This document shows positions 10,077 through 22,527 of a stretch of DNA of 64,000 bases, piece by piece (positions within the stretch are counted from its first letter, which is position 1; every line of letters starts with the position of its first letter). The notes beneath the pieces are model-generated. The model saw only the letters and a list, made by a program, of their open reading frames with translations, did not search any database and was not told where the DNA came from. The stretch covers positions 124,001 through 188,000 of the forward strand of contig NW_005178528.1 in the NCBI RefSeq assembly GCF_000350225.1, written 5' to 3'. Both the position numbers and the translations under genes were made by a program. The DNA comes from Chondrus crispus (taxonomy: Eukaryota > Rhodophyta > Florideophyceae > Gigartinales > Gigartinaceae).

Positions 10077-12675
10077 TGGACAATATCATTTTTCGAAGGC
10101 AAAAGCAGAAAGCAGGTTGTCAATATATTAATGGCATTTCCAGCAAGCAAATGGTCTGGTGAGACCAGAACCGAGCGATATGGGTCGAACGTGGAGTCAA
10201 ACAGCTGATGTCCACAACTTGCTACTGGCATCTGTCCGTTTGATCCGGCCAGCCCAAATTTCTCGTAGAACAAGAGCAACGGGCTGTCTGTAACCTTTTT
10301 TGATAATCGCGGTTCCATCCCGAGGTAGTTTAGTTGACACCTTTTTCTGCAGAGCCTATCTCATCACGGATGGCAACTGTTCTTGGTCCTGATCGGAAAC
10401 TTGAAGAATCTGTACTGTTTGGGGCAGTTGTGTACCCGTGACAAAAATGTTGCGGGTCGAGTTTTTGCTTACGAAAAACACACAGATGACAAGCAGCGTC
10501 TGAATTATGCCCAAGTAAATCCGAGACATGAGCGATCTCCAAGAAATCACCTATGTATGCCACGACCTGAATGAACATTGTGATGGGGTGTCCGTCACCT
10601 TCAGTTGTCTTTATGCCGCTAGTTGCCGCCTTTTGGAGGTCGTCTGCGATCATACGGAGCACTTGACTTGTGCAAACGCCTGGCGGGGTGAGTCCCAAAA
10701 GTCTTACTGCCTTGCGGGATGTGCGATGTTCAGGAAGTAAATTAAGTGGTAACATATAAACACCTCCGGCAGATCCTTGCGAATCCCTATACTGAGAGAA
10801 ACCGTCGGAATACCACAGAACCCTGTACACGAAAAACGTTGACCATCCTCGAGGAGAACGCCATCTCAAAACTCGCAAGGACAACTGGAAGATTCTTGCG
10901 CACCTCCTCCACCTGAATTGATAAATGGCCTGTCCTGTGGAAGTGATAGATCTACCAATTTTGAGGCGCTTGCATCCGTGCTGTCAGCACCATTCCGCTT
11001 TATCGTCTCGATGCATTCCGTACCGGTAAGCTCTCTAACAACTTGTTTATCCGCCTTTTGATAGTCGCAGGATTGATTCCCGCTTGAACCGTTGTGCAAT
11101 GGAATCCAGACCAGCTCAACACGGCTGCCTGTATCGCACAATCCACCGAACCGGTGAACGATCACACATCTGTAAGATGTAGAAACACTTACTGAAATAA
11201 GCGAACAGATGTCACCGGGACTCCAAAGTGTGGAGTTTTCAGTACTCGATATGCACTGTAATTCGAAGTTCTTATTAAAAGTGCTGGAGTTCGCGCCGAC
11301 CGTACCTGCATGCACAAGATGTGTGTTCAATATCGCTGCTGATAAACAAAATTCAGAGTCGCCTTTCCGTGTAACCGACAGGCTCCCCAAAAAAGAATTG
11401 TACTCGTTGATATCCATTGTAGTTCCTTTGCAAGGTGCGGGTGCGGCATTTAGAAAAATGTTTACTATCTCTCCATTCCGATGAAATGTGTCACAAATAT
11501 TGACCCGGGATTTTGTGGAGAAAAGAGAATGGTGAGGGCCATCCAGAAAAAGTTGCCTATTGGCAACTATAGGGACACTTGATATTGTAGAGAACAGTGG
11601 GTCATATGAACTGGGTTTCACTTCCGCACGACAGCCACATCGCAGAAGATCCCATGTAGGCTTGAAAGAGACGTCTTTCATCGCCCACGTACTCGGCAAT
11701 ATGATCTGGACTTCCGCTCTTGGCTGGGCTTTGTCATTTGTCGTAGTCCAAGGGCGGTTCGAAAATGGGCCGCCAGGACGCCCAGATGCTGTACTCTTAG
11801 CCCCTGCTTTTCGCAAGTCCACTGGTACGAGATGCCTCTCAGAGCGGAGGAAGCTGGAATTCCAAAGGAAGGGTAGCATTGTGCGTTGGACCATAGAGTA
11901 AGATAGCAATTTCTGTTCTTCTGGTGCGTATTGGTCAAGTAGCCAGTTCATTGTGTTCCTTAAGAACTCAAAATTGTTCCCTAGTGAGACGACTTGTTCC
12001 GCTAACAGCTATTACAGCAAGCATTTTCTGCCATGTGTTCGGTGATCTCCGGTCTGAACGTTGTATCTTTTCTGCCACCGGTGAGGCGTCTTCCCCAATA
12101 CAATGTTTACCACTATCGCCACATCGTAGAATAGATGACTGCTGATCCTCCTCCGAAGGAATCATTTCATCCGCCTCATATCCAATAGCAATACGGTCTA
12201 TGTCTGAAACGCTCGTGTGTTGCATCGGATTCGGATATCCTTCTATTTCGGCATGTGGAGGAGCGAGGTTAACCTCACTGATCTCGTTGCGAGTCGCATG
12301 TACAGTATTTTCACAGTTCGTTTTAAGAAGGATCGAATCGAGTGATGCACGATTCTGAATCTGCCCATCAGTATTTTCACTTGCGAATAACTCTCTCTGT
12401 ACCAGGAGATTTGAACCATTTTTTTAGAACAAATCTGACCTATTCATCAGATCTGACGTTCCGGGATACAGTTGTTGGTGCTCTTGGTGCACACCAGTAG
12501 GTACGACCGCATGATCCTTCCCTTCGAAGCGGCTTCGATTCTTGCGACTGTCTCTCCTAGGATGTGGACATTTTCGACCGGAGGATCGTGATCCTCCTGA
12601 GGTCTCCATGCAGATAGAGACCGCGGCGCAATTCAAATCGGGCGGTAGGTATTTTTGCCCTCGGTTCGCAAACAA
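10077..12675 (-). pseudogene. TNP2-like transposase, decayed copy 1
   Basis: Minus-strand frames at 10077-10318, 10330-10884, 10866-11951, 11968-12225 and 12424-12675 align in order with the 54702-58535 transposase. Shared blocks include YSDGFSQYRDSQGSAGGVYM (there YSDGFTPYIGKKGSMGGVYM), LLGLTPPGV, YIGDFLEIAHVSDLLGHNSD with the CHLC pair, FDPYRSVLVSPDHLLAG, and TWQKMLAVIAVSGTSRLT (there TWTNIASLIRATGSTRL). These are the core motifs of TNP2/CACTA-type DDE transposases. At least four frameshifts or stops, and truncation at the left by the TIR element after LLPSKNDI, make it non-functional. The sequence is strongly diverged from the second copy, so the two insertions are old or belong to different subfamilies. 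Confidence 0.8.
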
Positions 12676-13100
12676 ATTATAGTGCTTAAATCATTAGCTT
12701 GCTGGCATACATGCAATTCGTCTAAATTTGAGGTATCGTATGCGACACTGACTGCAGTCAACTTCAGTACTGCAGTTAATGGTGAAGTGTCTAGATTTCA
12801 TGCTGCCCAGAGGATCAATGGGTACAACCGTATTGCTGGAAGTACTGGAACCAGCACAGAAAAATGCTAACTATTCCGCGGGAAACCGGAAGAAAACTGC
12901 GAACTGTTCAATGTTCAACAACACATGATACGCCCCACCCTTCTTAAGTAGCACTTTGCACATCTTTGCTCACAGAACCAGTTTCGATCGAACTTGCCGA
13001 TCTCCCTTCTCTTTGTTGATGTTATCTTGCTGATCTTACTTGCTTATTTCTCCATACTCCGTGAAGCTTAATTGGAAGCGACACTCTGAGTTCTCCGATC
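12676..13100. other. Divergent intergenic region between transposase and protein A copies
   Basis: About 425 bp separating two genes transcribed outward, so it probably held both promoters. It is AT-richer than its neighbours. I see no clear TATA box or repeated operator. Confidence 0.4.
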
Positions 13101-14880
13101 ATGCCCCTGGCACGCCCACGTGCATCGGCTGGGAGAGCGAATGGAAAGCGAAGGGTTGCTGTATCAGGACTCCAGCCGCGCAACCTCAAGCCTCAGACGC
13201 AAACAAACAATGTGCAGGCAATTTTTCCGAGAAAAAAGTCAAGCTCTCCGTTGGATGAAACTTGTGCCATAGACGAGGCTGCAACTAGGACGCCCCCTCG
13301 AAAAACTGGCACTCGCAGAACAAAATCAACAGGGCCGGCGCTCAACGGAAGCCCTGTACCGCGGACAGCTTGCAGGAACAATGAACGCCCAATCACGCGC
13401 TTTTCGGACATGGAACCGCAGCCACCGCCCAATGGTGAAGCATTTGCAGAAGAGGAGGAAGTTGCTGCTGAAATTGGAACCCGAGATCCGGGCCATGACT
13501 CACCCCAGTGGGAACAAAGAGCATCAAGAGAATATGTTCTTATTGAGGATGACGCGAATGACGAGAATGCACGCTGTGACAACGCTGAAGACCATCCCTC
13601 TGGAGGGGCAGCTGAACACGTCAAAACTCGTAAGTTTTTCGGCCCGGGACAAGAGCACCTCAATACAGTAACTCTCAGGGGAGAAAGAATGACAAGTATT
13701 CCGTCTCCTGCAATAGCAACAGCGCAGCCCAGATTAAGCTTGAGGACTCCAAGCACATATGAGAGGAATTCGCTTGGGGAGAGCTCTATTCGGTTCTTCC
13801 TCGAAAATATGCAGAAATCCTTGCTTACTCGATTGGCTTCTGTTGAAGGAACAATGAAACACCTACAGAAAGATGTCGATAACGTGCGAAATGGAATGAA
13901 CCAAGGCAATGATTTCTTCGGGACAAGTCCAAGCGTAGGATTGACTACCAAGTCGAAGAGAATTTCCAAAACTGCAACGAAATGGGCCTTTAAGGATATG
14001 GTTGACGACGAGAACAGGGCACTGAAATCGAATGTGGAGCTTGTTTTTGACACTTCATTAATGTCACGGGTCCTGTCAGACGCGTCATGTTTCTTCATGG
14101 AGCACACGTGGTCCCTAGGTGTGAATCTTGTCCATACTCACCTGGTTATGTCTGCGTTTCTCTACGGCCATCAGAATAGATCTACCAAAGAAGAGCTCGA
14201 GGTAGGTCTTGCTCGCGTTCACTGTGACTTCAAATTTCGCTTCGTGAGAACGTTATTTGTTCAGGCACGCAATCAGTTCGAACTTGTTCTAGAAAGTGAA
14301 AATGAGGCTACGCAGAGAACAAGAGCCGTACAAGGTGTTCCAGATGCCAATACCAACAAAAATAATCACAGAAAGAACGTGTCAATGCCTCAGCCGCGCG
14401 CGCCGTATTGGCTCAATCCGCGCTATGTGGGAAGAGAAGCTATGAAGAAAACCCGTGAGCTTGTTGAAACAAAAGCTAGACCGCAGAAAAAGGATATAGA
14501 TACTGAAAAAGGTTGCGAAAGCTTTTACATTGTACACACAGTATACGCAATGTCCACTGATTTTTGAGGGAGTCACGTGTAGCTGCGAAAAGGCGCTTTT
14601 TCCAGGAACTGGGTTTCGCACTCAGACCATGGGAGGCGAGCAGAGGCATACCTGTAGCGTTCGGTCAACCAAACGTGTCATTCGAGCATCCAGATCACAT
14701 GTTCAACTTTGCCGATCACGTTGTCTCCGCAACCACGGCCGAGTTACCGAACGCAGATGCCATGAATTCGCGATCACTGCAAGAATTGGCATGTTGTCGT
14801 CTCGAGCTTGATGTGCTGGTGGACTATTGCGTACTGGTGGACCAAATAGCGTAGCTAAGTTGCTGTTGTATACGCGACTG
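13101..14880 (+). pseudogene. Transposon protein A, copy 1 (coiled-coil protein, unknown function)
   Basis: An open frame of 488 codons (13101-14567) is continued in another frame (14564-14854). Architecture: basic, Pro/Arg/Thr-rich N-terminus (1-120), acidic middle (EAFAEEEEVAAEIG), predicted coiled coil at about 235-275 (ENMQKSLLTRLASVEGTMKH), then a C-terminal block with PYWLNPRYVGREAM. The protein at 41385-43632 has the same order of features and PFWLRPGNI at the equivalent place, so the two are homologous. It resembles no family I know. In both copies it is associated with a TNP2-like transposase, suggesting an accessory transposition protein. The 3' end is lost at the non-LTR element junction near 14.84-14.9 kb. 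Confidence 0.55.
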
Positions 14881-14889
14881 TACGGATTC

Positions 14890-15945
14890 CTACGAACTTG
14901 CACTACGAAAGGAAATGCGCCTGGAAAAGTCATTAATTACTGCGATAGTGCCGGTCGACGGCGCCCCAAGAGTGTCGAAGGCGAGGGGCACAAATTGCCA
15001 GTCCAGATGAGGGAGGGGCAGGTGAGCGGGTACATCATAAACATCGCGTAGAGTGCGATTGTGAAGGGACCACTTAGGGGCGTCGGCAGCCTCTGCCGCT
15101 CCGCCGCGGGTGAGCGCCGCTTTCCGAATAATGCCCTGACGGAATGGACTTCGCACGGTAGTGTCGTACGCAGTGGATTTATCAGGAGGGGCGCCCGCAG
15201 CGGGAGGTCCCGGTTGGACCAGAATGTCCGCTGGGCGTCGGTGTGTATTCGGGAGTAGTAGAGGCACCTCGAAGTCATATGACATGCCAGCGGGCTTGAC
15301 CACGTCACGAGCGAACGTGTTGCGAACCGTATTGTGACGGTGAACCACGCCAAAGCCATGTTTACAAATTGTGGCGTGGTCACCGCGGGAATCCATCGGT
15401 TTCGAGCAGTGAGAGCAAATTAACGGGCGTACAGAGTCATCATAGACTGGGATATCGAGGTGACGTCGAAGCATGATCGACCACTGCGCACTGTAGATGC
15501 GTGAACTGGACGACGGGTGGGCATGTAGAAAAGCAGTGGCACCTGGGGCAAGTATAGAATGAAATCTGGCTCGCCGACGGACTGACGCAATCAGCAGGGT
15601 AGATATCACAGTGACAGGGGTCCAGAGGGACTCTTCCCAGAACGTGTGTGTAGCGCCCTCCTGCAAAGCCTGAAATAAATACTTGTGTGTGCGTTCAGGG
15701 CGCAGGGCGAGAGCTTCGGGTTCAAGTGGGCCGAGATCATTGAGAAGCGGGTGGAAATTCCGTGGTCGGAATTTAGCCGGTATTTTGGTGGCGACCACGC
15801 GAAGTGCGGGGCGGGCCATGTCCTGGTAGTGAGGGAGGGCAGGGGACCCCGAATGAGGAATACGGACGGGTGCAGCATCGAGAAGGCTTGCAGCATGTGA
15901 GGCATGCGCGAGCATGGAAATGGAGGGGAAGCCGTGGGCGCCCAT
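14890..15945 (-). pseudogene. Zinc finger and restriction-like endonuclease of non-LTR element
   Basis: 351 codons. Residues ~175-215 contain ICSHCSKPMDSRGDHATICK then VVHRHNTVRN, a CCHC-type zinc finger and conserved RHN helix. EVPLLLPNTHRRPADILVQP follows, matching the PD-(D/E)xK nuclease core (E...PAD-I-V) of restriction-like endonucleases in early-branching non-LTR elements. After this about 110 residues run to the stop, DVYDVPAHLPLPHLDWQFVP being a typical conserved tail of this group. The lysine normally following the D-x-K hairpin is not obvious. It would nick the target DNA for reverse transcription. Confidence 0.75.
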
Positions 15946-16015
15946 ACGGAGGGGAGATGGATTTGGGATATAACGTTCCGGGATAAAGGTACATTATTGA
16001 AGGCTGAGTATGCCT

Positions 16016-16505
16016 TCAATTGTTCAGCATCGAATTGGGCGGCGAAGGGAGCGAAAATGTTTCGGGGTACAAGGCGGAAGATGTGCTGCATTCGACATGC
16101 GGAGGCGCAAACCCGATGCAGATGAAACTTAATGCGGGCATCGGGGATGTCATGCAGGCATGTGAGGGCATGATTACAGTCATCGATTTTTTCTGTAAGC
16201 TTCGGGAGATGTATGCCCTGGGGACCATTGCGGCGCCGAGTAGATCGATGCCATCTTCGGATATCACTGTAAGTGGTATAGTGGAGGTGAGGGGCCGGAG
16301 GCAGCCGGGGTTCGTGACAAGCCAGAAGGCTCGGGTTTTGCGAGGGTTCAGAAAGAACTGAAAAGAAGGACCATTTCGTGAAAGTATCTGAATTGCTTTT
16401 GTAATCTCCTCAATGCGGCCTATTAGCGTGCCATCGTCCACGTACCAGCGGTTCATGGATAAGTCGCATTCCTGTGACAGTCGGCGTATCAATGTGTAAT
16501 AATAT
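16016..16505 (-). pseudogene. Reverse transcriptase palm (YVDD) fragment
   Basis: About 160 codons. The start, LIRRLSQECDLSMNRWYVDD, carries the catalytic YVDD motif followed by GTLIGRIEEITKAIQIL and FQFFLNPRKTRAFWL, the B-D motif region of non-LTR reverse transcriptases. The reading frame runs into foreign sequence upstream at about 16505. Before YVDD, RTs normally carry a QGDPLGP-type motif. That block is absent both here and at the other side of the insertion, so the insertion was accompanied by a deletion of roughly 30-50 codons. Confidence 0.8.
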
Positions 16506-18570
16506 GGATCCTTCCGGTTCGGTTTTTACCCCGTCACGGAGGGGGTGTCCACGGCAGCGGTAAAATTACAACACCACCAACCTCTCTGCGAGGGCGGCGG
16601 TTATGACTCCGATAAACGGGCGAGTGGAATTGCGACCCCGGAGGGGATAGGGCTCAATGGGCATACACTTCCACCAGGCGGTGGAACGACCAAACTGGGG
16701 AGCGTGTGCTTCCGGCCCTCAAGAATAACCCGCGCGGGACGACCTGCCTCTTTCTCCTAAGTTCTCGCCCAGGGGGTCGCTACCCCATTTACTCTGGGGG
16801 CGTACTGCCTCGCCCCTAAGTACGTCGACCTCCGGCGGCCGGGCAGTACAGTAGTGATCCACTTCTACTTTGGATCACTACAGTGGAGTACCTCTACTGT
16901 ACTCTAATGGTAGGTTCGGAGGGGCAAGGGAAAGAGGGCAGGTTGATGTGTGTGAGTGAAGGAGTTGGTACTGAGGTTTACTTGGAGCCGTCTTTCGGCG
17001 ATACTTTTACACTTTGAGTGTTACACTATCCCATTACTTTGGCACCTGGTAAACCGTACCCACCATACGCGCGACCAAGCGCGGTCCTCTTCTGGCCCGT
17101 CCACACTGTTCTATTTCCACCTTACGAATTGACTATTGACTATCAGTGCACAACCGTTTCTACACATTTCGAGTGACTGTAAACCATGGCTCTATGCATG
17201 CAATCGTTTCACACCTTACTAATCTGCATCCAGACATGACAGAATATATTCTTGCACAATGAACAACTTGGCATCTCTCTATTTCCAACAACGCAAAGTC
17301 CTGTCATATGTCAGTCCCCATGCCCTTGTTTCGTACCTTACTAATTTCGGTACACACTGCCAGACAACTATGACGGGTAGCAACAATGTGCATCCAGACT
17401 TTCTACACATCTCACGTGATATCCGATGTGAATCACACGAGTACTGTCATCAACTTGCATCCAACGGCGCACCATAACGAGAGCACAGTACAACGTCGCA
17501 TGCTGACGAAAGTGTAGTACAACGGCGCATGCTGATGCAAGGGTCGCATAAAGCGTGACGCGTACACTGAATACTCACGTAAGTACATGTCTCTTGTGAG
17601 AAATACCTGTTGTACTTTTAATTCACATGTACTGTACTCGGACACGCGCCGGACCGTAGCAGGCGACGTGTACAAGTGTACATACACGCAACAACCTGGC
17701 GACGTGTACATGTGTACACCGCACAGAAGTGTCCAGCGCCAAGGCCACCCGTAATTACCCATTACAACCATGGTGAACAACTTGAAACCCCCGAAATGAT
17801 GTAATTAAAAACGTATACCGATCATTCAAGATATATCACCAGCATGACTGCATATAAGTGGACAATAACAGACCAATAGAATTGCAGCATTCGAACCGAC
17901 ACCCAATAGATTTGCAGTATTGCCTGTGGAGCCCTATAACGGTTCGGGCGAAATGCAAATTTTCGGCATTTATGCAAATTTGCATAACCTCCAAAAGTCC
18001 ACTTTCGTCCCCAGAACCCCAAAATCTGAGAATTTACACGTGTCACGTGGTGATATGGGGTGAGGGTCCGGACCGTCGAGTCATGTACACGTGTCGCTCG
18101 ATTTTGCACTTTCCAGATAACAGCATGTGGTCGCACATTTTCAATATACTCCACCGGGGAGTAACCTGTACAGCGGCACACGTGGCTGTACTTCTGCCAC
18201 CTGTACTCGCAGGCAGAGCGCGCACCACGTGTGATAGCTGGGACTCCCCCGGCTGACACTTCTATTACACTAATTTCTACGCCCCTACAGTAGGACCTTC
18301 TAGTCTACTGTACCCGATCGGGACGTTATACGTACGGCGGTACACGTGGCCATTCCGCCGCCACCTGTCACCCGTGGCGGTAGGTGCACCCCGTGTACAA
18401 GTATCCCCTGCTTTTCCAGTATCGTCTGATCACCACTGCGGGATCTCCCTCCGGGTCGTTACGTTTACCGACACCGGTCGGTACCAGTTCTCCCACACAA
18501 TGGATGCACGGCGAGGGAGAAAAGAAGGCTGCTGGCAGTGCATCCTTGCTGTGATCCTTATTGGCTCATA
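16505..18570. other. 2.07-kb insertion inside the non-LTR element, no gene recognised
   Basis: Sequence between the two RT halves. The left third (to about 16950) is GC-rich and includes the foldback GATCCACTTCTACTTTGGATC flanked by GTACAGTA and TACTGTAC. The remainder is AT-richer with many GTACACGTGTAC-like words. Open frames (17433-17780 minus; 17822-18259 on both strands) resemble nothing. I see no convincing terminal repeats or target duplication. It may be several small elements. Confidence 0.5.
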
Positions 18571-19859
18571 AATATAGTGGGAGGGCATGTAGGGGTGATC
18601 AAGTAGGGAGGTGAGTGGCCATAGATCATGTTGATGAAACGGGCGTGCGATGGAGTGTGGATGGGCAACATGTCGAGCATACGTTGTCGCAAAAATCGGT
18701 TGAACGCATTGGTGGCATCGATGCTGACCCTGATGGGGCCATCATCGTGGCCGCGTTGACGCATTAGCATGCGTGCATCGTGGACAATGGCGTCGAGGCC
18801 GGAGGGCACGCCATTTGCCATTTGTTGCGGGGCCAGAAAGTCTCGCGTGTCAGAGATGGCGGCAGGGAGCAGGACCTTCGTGACCAAACGTCGTAAGGCT
18901 TGGCCAATTGCGATGGGACGGATCTTGTCAGGGTAGGGTTGCAGAGGGATGAGCGCGGCTGAGGAGATCAAGGGGATAGTGTGCGTCGGCAGGTCGCCGC
19001 CGGCGAGGCGCCTCACAAGATGTGTCAGGGCCGAGAGCCCTGTCACGCCTGCTTCGGGGCTGATATTTGTCTTTGATATAAGATGGAAAAGGCGGGTGCA
19101 CATGCGGTCAGGGCCGGCCGCGGATGTGGGGTTGAGTGACTGAACTGCGCGAAGCACCGACGCTTCAGTGACATTTGGGCAAGGCGGGGGGGCCTTTGGG
19201 GAAAGTAAAGTAATGGTTTCGGGGGGGGGGGGGGTGGGATGGAGGGCAGAAAAGACGGTAGGCGTGGCCTGGGCGTTAAGGTCAGCAAGCGGTTTGTTGG
19301 TAAGGGGGCGCATAGCCTTGGCATATTGTGCCTGGGAAGCTAGACGCATGGCACGTGCCGTGCGAGGGGAAGGTGACGTGGAAGACGTGGGACGACGAGT
19401 GTGTCGCAGGTGCCATTCCTGTCTGGAGTGATGGGAGGTGATGGCCTCATTCGACAAGGCGGCCCATTGCTGGCCTGTAGAAGCACGGCGGATCCGTTGG
19501 CGAAGTGCATGTAGCTGGCCTCGTGTGGTGCGCCATCCGGGTTCCCCGCGAAACGACTTGCAGAGTACCACCGTCGGGAACATGTGGAGATGGACAAAGG
19601 CACGGTGTGAGGCATCGGGATCGGCAGCGGCGGTGGCCGTTCGGAGAAGGCGAATGAATAGGAGGACCACACTGTGAAGACAGGGTCCCGGGATGGATGA
19701 GAAGACGTCGGACGGGCGGATTGGGGTGGTAAGTAGGTCCTCTACTGAGGGGAGAACGAGCTGTGATGAAGTGGGAGGCGGGAGAGGAGTGGGAGAGGGA
19801 GCAGTGGAGGGAGGGACAGGAGACTGAGTCGGGGCCATGGAGGGGGGAATGGTGTTCAT
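18558..19859 (-). pseudogene. Reverse transcriptase fingers/palm N-terminal half
   Basis: 433 codons. After a Pro/Ser/Thr-rich lead (1-170), conserved RT blocks appear: VQSLNPTSAAGPDRMCTRLF (motif 1), ALIPLQPYPDKIRPIAIGQA (motif 2, KIRPI), FLAPQQMANGVPSGLDAIVH (motif 2A/3) and IRVSIDATNAFNRFLRQRML, the motif A Asp in the form SIDATNAF. The frame ends in the inserted sequence after TPTCPPTIF. The order and spacing match the non-LTR RT whose YVDD half lies at 16016-16505. Confidence 0.85.
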
Positions 19860-21144
19860 ATTCGTGAGGAGTGGGCAGGATTAGCAAGAGAAGGAGAAGA
19901 GGAGGAAGGCGGGCTGTGAGTTGGTAACGGGAAGGTTGGGACCGCGGCGGGCAAGGAGGGACTACAGAAACGGCGGGCTGTGGGTAGGGTGGCGGAGATG
20001 GATAGGGGACGTTTGCGCAAAGCGTTGGGGGTGGTCGAGGGGTCGGTGGCAGCGGGAAGAGGGGGGCAGGCGGGGAAGGGAGCAACGCCATCATTAGGGG
20101 GGGAGTATAGGGCGGTCAGAAAAAGCGGAGGGGGGGAGGGGGAGGAGGCCGGAGCGGGTCGGGAGGAGCAGGGGCAAGCGCTGAGGGCGTCGGGGCTGCA
20201 GGAGGGGGAGTAACAGTGGGGACGCTGGGAGCAGAGACCTGCAAAGGCGGAACGGGAGGCCAACCAAAATGGGGGCTGGCAGGCGCAGTGGGTAGGTTTG
20301 AAGGTGGCGTGGGCGCGGGAGCCCGGATATCTGCGGTCCTGGCAACGTGGGGGGCGACAAGAGCGGCAGCAGGGGCGGAGACCTGCAACGGTGCAATATG
20401 GGCGGCCACTGGGTGGGAAGCAGGGGGGCCACCGGGCGGGTCTGCGGTGTAGGAGTAATCGCCCGGGCGTGAGCCTGGAGAGTGAGGGCTAGGGCTTGCC
20501 GGATGGGTAGGGGCACGGAGGTAGGAGATCGGCGAGCAAGGAGGCGAAGCGCCTCGCGGCGTAGGCGGCATGGGACACCAGCGGCGGCGAAAGAGTCTAG
20601 AGTGGAAGCGATGGAAGGCAGGGGAGCCGTGCGTATGGCGAGGTCTTCGTAGATGAGACGTAGATGAGCGATGAGGCGGGCGAAGAGAGGAGTGTGAGAT
20701 GCGAGGAAATAGATGTATGTCCAGCGGCCAACGCCGGGGACAATGACATGGGGAGGGAGAACGGTGGCAGCGAGGTGGGCGCCGAGGCGGAGAATAGACT
20801 GGGCAGCACCAAAGGAAGGGAAGGCAGTGACGGTGGCATCCGGAGCGATGGCGTACGCGGTGACGGCGGCGGGGGGGGACAGTCTCTCCTGTGCCGGGGT
20901 CGAGACTAATGGGTTTGACCACGGTGCGGGCGAGGGAATGAGCCGCCGTGAGTGTGGCACTCGAGACTGAAGTAGGCGCAGCAAGGGCCGCACGGGCTGC
21001 GGCGAGAGTCAGGATGGAAGTACCGGTGGGGGCTTGGACACGTCGCAGCTGGATGGGGCCAGCCGCGACAAAGGGAGAAGTGGCAGATGAGGTGGAAGAT
21101 GAAGGGATTTGAGAATGACGGGGTGGGGCGGCGGCAACTATCAC
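19856..21144 (-). pseudogene. N-terminal region of non-LTR element ORF, frameshifted
   Basis: Two minus-strand frames (20116-21144 and 19856/20094-20993) share one coding region. The first starts MIVAAAPPRHSQIPSSS and reads well to VVKPISLDPGTGE; the second continues as LSPPAAVTAYAIAPDATVTA and LARRSPTSVPLPIRQALALT. Very rich in Pro, Ala and Ser. I see no zinc finger. A frameshift near 20.87 kb falls at a run of G/C, so it could also be a sequencing error. Likely a nucleic-acid-binding leader of the RT protein. Confidence 0.55.
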
Positions 21145-21444
21145 CCATGGTTGGGTGAGCGGGGGAGGCTGGACAGGGGGGCCCTGGGTGGGTGAATCAG
21201 GTCCAGGAGGTGAGGAGAGTGTGGTACGCGAAGGGGAGGGGGTTCGTGCGTGTGGGCGAGGGCGGTGTGGCCTTTTCGGGAGACGCGCTGGTATCGCTTC
21301 CGCCGTATTTGACGGTGCAGGGCGCGGCCATGTTGGCGTGGAGCGGGTGTGGCGACGGAGGGAAGCGGACGGACGACGACGACGACGATTGGTTCATGCA
21401 CGCGTTAATAACCTCCGAGCGCGCGCGTCCATCGTTATACTACA

Positions 21445-22525
21445 GTGTACAGGTTGTACCAAGCTCGCATGTCCAAAGTGTTGCCGCGTTTAGAGGAGAT
21501 TGTTAGACAGGAAAGCAGAGATTAATGCTGCTTTAGACACAAGATCTCTCAGAGCAAAAAGGTCGGACAGTTTGTCAGGCTACTTGCTCGAGAATGGGTG
21601 GATATGAAAGATGAAACGGATTACGACAGTATAGATGGTCAACGGAAACGGGGGAAGCTAGCGAATGTGTTAAAAAGAAATGCTGCAAGCAGATTAACGT
21701 AGGTGCTCACAAAGCACGTCGACTGAACCACAACATTGTACGCAAAAAGGTATCCGCTCAAGCTACGTATTGCGTACTATGTACATGGGCACTGCGAAGA
21801 CAGAGGGGAGGGAAGGATAAGATTAGAAGGAAGGGCTCCAGACAGTACCCGTGGTGTCTTGCATGCCGCCAAGCGGTATGTTCTCGGTACTGGAATGAAT
21901 GGCACACAAAGGACGAACTGAAACACACTCAACCCAGTGCTCAAGATGTTTGTGAGTTCGAACGAGGCATTCGAGTTAGGCAGCGTGTTGCATGATTTCT
22001 ATTCAGTACAGGGACCTTGAGTAAAGACTATATTGTTATGAACGTACGAAAATTGACGGCTGCTGGTGTTGACACACAGTGCCGTTTCAGAGCCATAGTT
22101 GCCCATGTAATCCGAGCACCCAAACGATAGATTACATGATGTAGATGTGCTGAATATTGCGCTCTAGCGGGGACATAGCACAGTTAATGTTTATGATCAT
22201 GTGCGCGTTTTTTATAAACCATGTAAACGACGGTAAAAATAGTAGATTTGGAGCACAAGCCAAATGATCTTGCACATCAAGTACTGTGATGCGCCCCACA
22301 TCGTGACATCTACTAATTTTGTTGATGATTTGGTGAGATGAAGAGCATCGAGGTGTATACATGATCTACATCACTGACTTCAGGTGCAGTTAGGCAATGT
22401 AGATGCAGTTGAGTTGTAGGTATTGTAGACAGTAAACGGTGAATTTTGGGAACATTGATCCAAAGTTACAAAAAGGACCAAGGCGCAATTTTGTCAAAAC
22501 TGCTGCGACGAAAAGAGTAGGCCTC
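21445..22525. other. Non-coding stretch before the mariner element
   Basis: About 1.1 kb, AT-rich in its right half. Short frames such as 21736-21921 have no support. It may contain the lost 3' part of the protein A pseudogene, since a frame near 21.5 kb reads RSLRAKRSDSLSGYLLENGW, but I cannot align it. Confidence 0.4.
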
Positions 22526-22527
22526 TA

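Larger units (their letters stand above)
14835..21444 (-). mobile_element. Non-LTR retrotransposon with C-terminal restriction-like endonuclease, split by an insertion
   Basis: On the minus strand a GC-rich, Pro/Ala-rich N-terminal region (19856-21144) leads into RT fingers and palm (18558-19859), then after a 2-kb insertion the palm with YVDD (16016-16492), then a zinc-finger and restriction-like-endonuclease C-terminus (14890-15945). There are no LTRs. The ends are approximate: the right end near 21444 was set by a TGTAGTATAAC block, and the left end near 14835 by the interrupted protein A gene. Frameshifts at about 20.0-20.9, 19.86 and 15.95-16.0 kb and the insertion show it is dead. Elements of this type carry out target-primed reverse transcription at a nick made by their own endonuclease. 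Confidence 0.8.

Noticed and set aside
13193..14107. 304-codon minus frame opposite protein A
   Set aside because: Antisense shadow; the plus strand has the homolog at 41.4 kb.
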